From positions 1 through 6,933 of the forward strand of contig JADGHD010000268.1 of assembly GCA_019689615.1 (NCBI GenBank): a stretch of 6,933 nucleotides of DNA, read 5' to 3'. Origin of the DNA: Frankia sp. (GTDB taxonomy: Bacteria > Actinomycetota > Actinomycetes > Frankiales > Frankiaceae). The translations under genes and the position numbers were made by a program. The notes beneath the pieces are model-generated. The model was not told the origin of the DNA, did no database searches, and saw only the letters and a list, made by a program, of their open reading frames with translations. Positions 5,693-6,933 of this stretch are shown here, piece after piece (the first letter of the stretch is position 1; each line of letters starts with the position of its first letter).

Positions 5693-5698
5693 ACTATA
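5693..5698 (-). promoter_or_regulatory. -10 hexamer of the SDR promoter
   Basis: TATAGT on the - strand matches TATAAT at 5 of 6 positions and stands out in a GC-rich region. Transcription would start near 5686, giving a leader of about 45 nt. The -35 region 16-18 nt upstream (GGGCGA/CGGGCG) does not resemble TTGACA, so an activator or an alternative sigma factor may be involved. Confidence 0.5.
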
Positions 5699-6037
5699 CG
5701 CACCGTGCCCGGTTTCGCCCGATCGGCGCTGCACCCCAGGTGGGCCCATGGGATCAGGCGCGGCGGTCGCCGCACAGCGGCAACGGCGGGTGCGGCAAGG
5801 CCTGGCGTGCTTGCGCCGCACCCCCGTCCATGGGCAGCGCCCCGCCGTTCACGCCGGACGAGAGGCGGAGGCGAGGACGAGCGCCGACCTCCTCGGAGGA
5901 CCGGACTCTCGCAGCTGCTGGCCGCGCCAGGAAGGTCGCGGCCGTGGCCGTGCCAGAGTGTCCGCCTACCCGTCGTTACCCAGGCGCGTGACCGATCTGG
6001 ACCTCTCGGCTCCAGGCAGCCCGGTTCGCACCGCTTT

Positions 6038-6078
6038 TGTCGAGCGCACGGACGTGCATTTTCGATTCGGGCTCGACA
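6038..6078. repeat. Nested inverted repeat in the divergent intergenic region
   Basis: Outer arms TGTCGAGC (6038-6045) and GCTCGACA (6071-6078) are perfect over 8 bp. Directly inside the left arm, GCAC (6046-6049) and GTGC (6054-6057) form a second short stem around GGAC. The remaining 13 nt (6058-6070) are AT-richer and unpaired. It may be a regulator site or a transcript structure, and the direction is undetermined. Confidence 0.4.
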
Positions 6079-6128
6079 CGCCGCCATGGCGTTAACTGCG
6101 GCAACGACCGCCTCTACCGCATGCCTGC

Positions 6129-6134
6129 TAAGGT
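6129..6134 (+). promoter_or_regulatory. Possible -10 for the Nudix gene
   Basis: TAAGGT fits the actinobacterial TANNNT -10 pattern and is the best such match upstream of the Nudix start, with a predicted leader of about 130 nt. No clear -35 is seen 17-18 nt upstream (GACCGC). Confidence 0.25.
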
Positions 6135-6272
6135 GGTGCGGGCGACACGAGCGGATCCTTCAGTTGGTCAGCTGTTTCAGCGGTTCGTAGGACGAGGCGG
6201 TTTCCCCGTTATCCCGGACCTCGCAACGTCACCCGATCACGGCTTGCGAGTATCTCGAACAGGGGGAAGTCG

Positions 6273-6827
6273 GTGCCCAACCCGTGGACGACAATCGGCA
6301 CCCGCCTGATCTATCAGAACCCGTGGCTCAGCCTTCGTGAGGACCAGGTGATCCGCCCGGATGGCAAGCAAGGCGTGTACAGCGTGGTCGAGATGCTGCC
6401 ATCCGTCGGTGTTGTGGCCATCGATGCGAACGGTGACGTGGCGCTCGTGGAGCAGTGGCGGTACGCCCATGGGAAGAACTCGATAGAGATTCCCACCGGC
6501 GGCTCGGAGAAGGAGGATCCTGATATCCAGAGCGCGGCCCGAAGAGAGCTGGCGGAGGAGACGGGGATCTCTGCCCGGCAGTGGCGCTCCCTTGGGTCGA
6601 TAGACAACAGCAACGGGGCCACCACCGACGTCGCCAACATGTTTCTTGCTACCGATCTCACGGTTGGGCCGCCCAGGCAGGGCGGCGACGAGTCCCTCCG
6701 GTTCTTCTGGCTGCCGTTTCCGCAGGTGGTGGAGATGGCGCTCGACGGAAGGATCACCGAGTCCGTGACCATTGCCGCGGTCCTGAAGGCCGAGCTTCTC
6801 CGGCGCATGGGCCAGGTGGTGATCTGA
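6273..6827 (+). CDS. Nudix hydrolase, ADP-ribose-pyrophosphatase-like
   Basis: This 184-residue cytoplasmic Nudix enzyme hydrolyses a nucleoside diphosphate linked to another group, with Mg2+ or Mn2+. Its overall pattern, with strand VGVVAIDANGDVALVEQWRYAHGKNSIEIPTGG (45-77) before the Nudix helix, resembles ADP-ribose/nucleotide-sugar pyrophosphatases, but the substrate cannot be read from the sequence. The Nudix box runs from Gly77 to Ile99 and ends in RELAEETGI with Arg91, Glu92, Glu95 and Glu96, the metal-binding core. The Glu expected six residues after the glycine is Pro83, with Glu81/Asp82 just before it, so the loop is off register. GTG 6273 is chosen because AGGGGG (6261-6266) is spaced 6 nt from it. 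Codon use is less GC-biased than in metX or metY: two ATA isoleucines and an AGA arginine occur. It appears to be a single gene followed by a hairpin. Confidence 0.92.
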   Translation: MPNPWTTIGTRLIYQNPWLSLREDQVIRPDGKQGVYSVVEMLPSVGVVAIDANGDVALVEQWRYAHGKNSIEIPTGGSEKEDPDIQSAARRELAEETGISARQWRSLGSIDNSNGATTDVANMFLATDLTVGPPRQGGDESLRFFWLPFPQVVEMALDGRITESVTIAAVLKAELLRRMGQVVI

Positions 6828-6847
6828 CGCCCGTGGTGCCTGACGCC

Positions 6848-6892
6848 GATCGCGACGGCGGCGCTCCCGAGGGGTAGTCGCCGTCGCCGATC
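6848..6892 (+). terminator. Long hairpin after the Nudix gene
   Basis: GATCGCGACGGCG (6848-6860) pairs with CGCCGTCG (6879-6886) and, after one bulged C, with CGATC (6888-6892), 13 bp in all, around an 18-nt loop. It begins 20 nt after the stop codon. There is no U-tract, as with the other hairpins in this window. Confidence 0.55.
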
Positions 6893-6902
6893 AACGAATA
6901 GC

Positions 6903-6933
6903 TACGCTGACCGGCTTCCGAGAAAGGCCTTAG
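6903..6933 (+). promoter_or_regulatory. Possible promoter and ribosome binding site of a gene beyond the right edge
   Basis: TACGCT (6903-6908) fits TANNNT, and GAGAAAGG (6920-6927) is a plausible Shine-Dalgarno whose start codon would fall at or just past the window end. No -35 is apparent. The call depends on sequence outside the window. Confidence 0.25.

Larger units (their letters stand above)
5699..6272. other. Divergent intergenic region without a credible gene
   Basis: Several open frames cross this stretch on both strands, but their translations are Arg/Pro/Ala/Ser-rich with many stray Cys, His and Trp residues. They match no family I know and lack ribosome binding sites, so I call none of them. 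Contents seen are an 8-bp palindrome CCCATGGG (5745-5752), a nested inverted repeat (6038-6078), a palindrome CGCCATGGCG (6082-6091) joined to GTTAAC (6091-6096), and a TAAGGT -10-like site (6129-6134). GC falls visibly from about 6030 onwards compared with the first half. Confidence 0.6.

Noticed and set aside
6015..6045. GGTTCG stretch considered as the T-arm of a tRNA
   Set aside because: There is no matching stem, acceptor arm or anticodon arm around it.
5527..6087. 186-codon - strand open frame over the SDR start and upstream region
   Set aside because: It overlaps the SDR N-terminus out of frame, has an Arg/Pro/Ser-rich translation and has no ribosome binding site.

Overview
The window is GC-rich throughout, with G or C at most third codon positions, frequent GTG starts and tight gene packing. 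It also carries an Excalibur-domain lipoprotein. Together these point to a high-GC actinobacterium. A Frankia-like or related soil actinomycete is my best guess, but that is inference from style and gene content, and no rRNA or other marker is present to settle it.

Region 1 (1-3095, + strand) is a methionine-biosynthesis operon. It starts with the 3' part of metX (homoserine O-acyltransferase, cut by the left edge), followed by metY (PLP-dependent O-acetylhomoserine sulfhydrylase) and a small CoA-binding Rossmann protein only 7 nt further on. MetX makes the activated ester from homoserine and acyl-CoA and releases CoA. MetY replaces the acyl group with sulfide to give homocysteine. The CoA-binding protein has no proven role, but it sits in an operon whose first step consumes acyl-CoA. 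A long hairpin 17 nt after its stop codon probably ends the transcript.

Region 2 (3096-4798) holds two single + strand genes. One encodes a secreted lipoprotein with a proline-rich stalk and a C-terminal Excalibur calcium-binding motif. The other encodes a tryptophan-rich protein of unknown function. Neither start has a convincing ribosome binding site, and both have a -10-like hexamer 5-6 nt before the start codon, so both may be leaderless. The second gene meets a - strand gene tail to tail. A perfect 10-bp inverted repeat there contains both stop codons and looks like a shared bidirectional terminator.

Region 3 (4799-6272) holds a - strand short-chain dehydrogenase/reductase with a clear Shine-Dalgarno sequence, a TATAGT -10 and a perfect inverted repeat at the predicted transcript start. 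A long divergent intergenic region of 631 nt follows, with no credible gene but with inverted repeats.

Region 4 (6273-6933, + strand) is a Nudix hydrolase with a slightly irregular Nudix box and a few rare codons (ATA, AGA). It is followed by a strong hairpin and then by what may be the leader of the next gene beyond the right edge.

I saw no rRNA, tRNA, CRISPR array, insertion sequence or phage gene. Most of the window looks like ordinary chromosomal core and near-core genes. The most interesting items are regulatory architecture and the metX-metY-CoA-binding association, rather than a new defence or mobile system.
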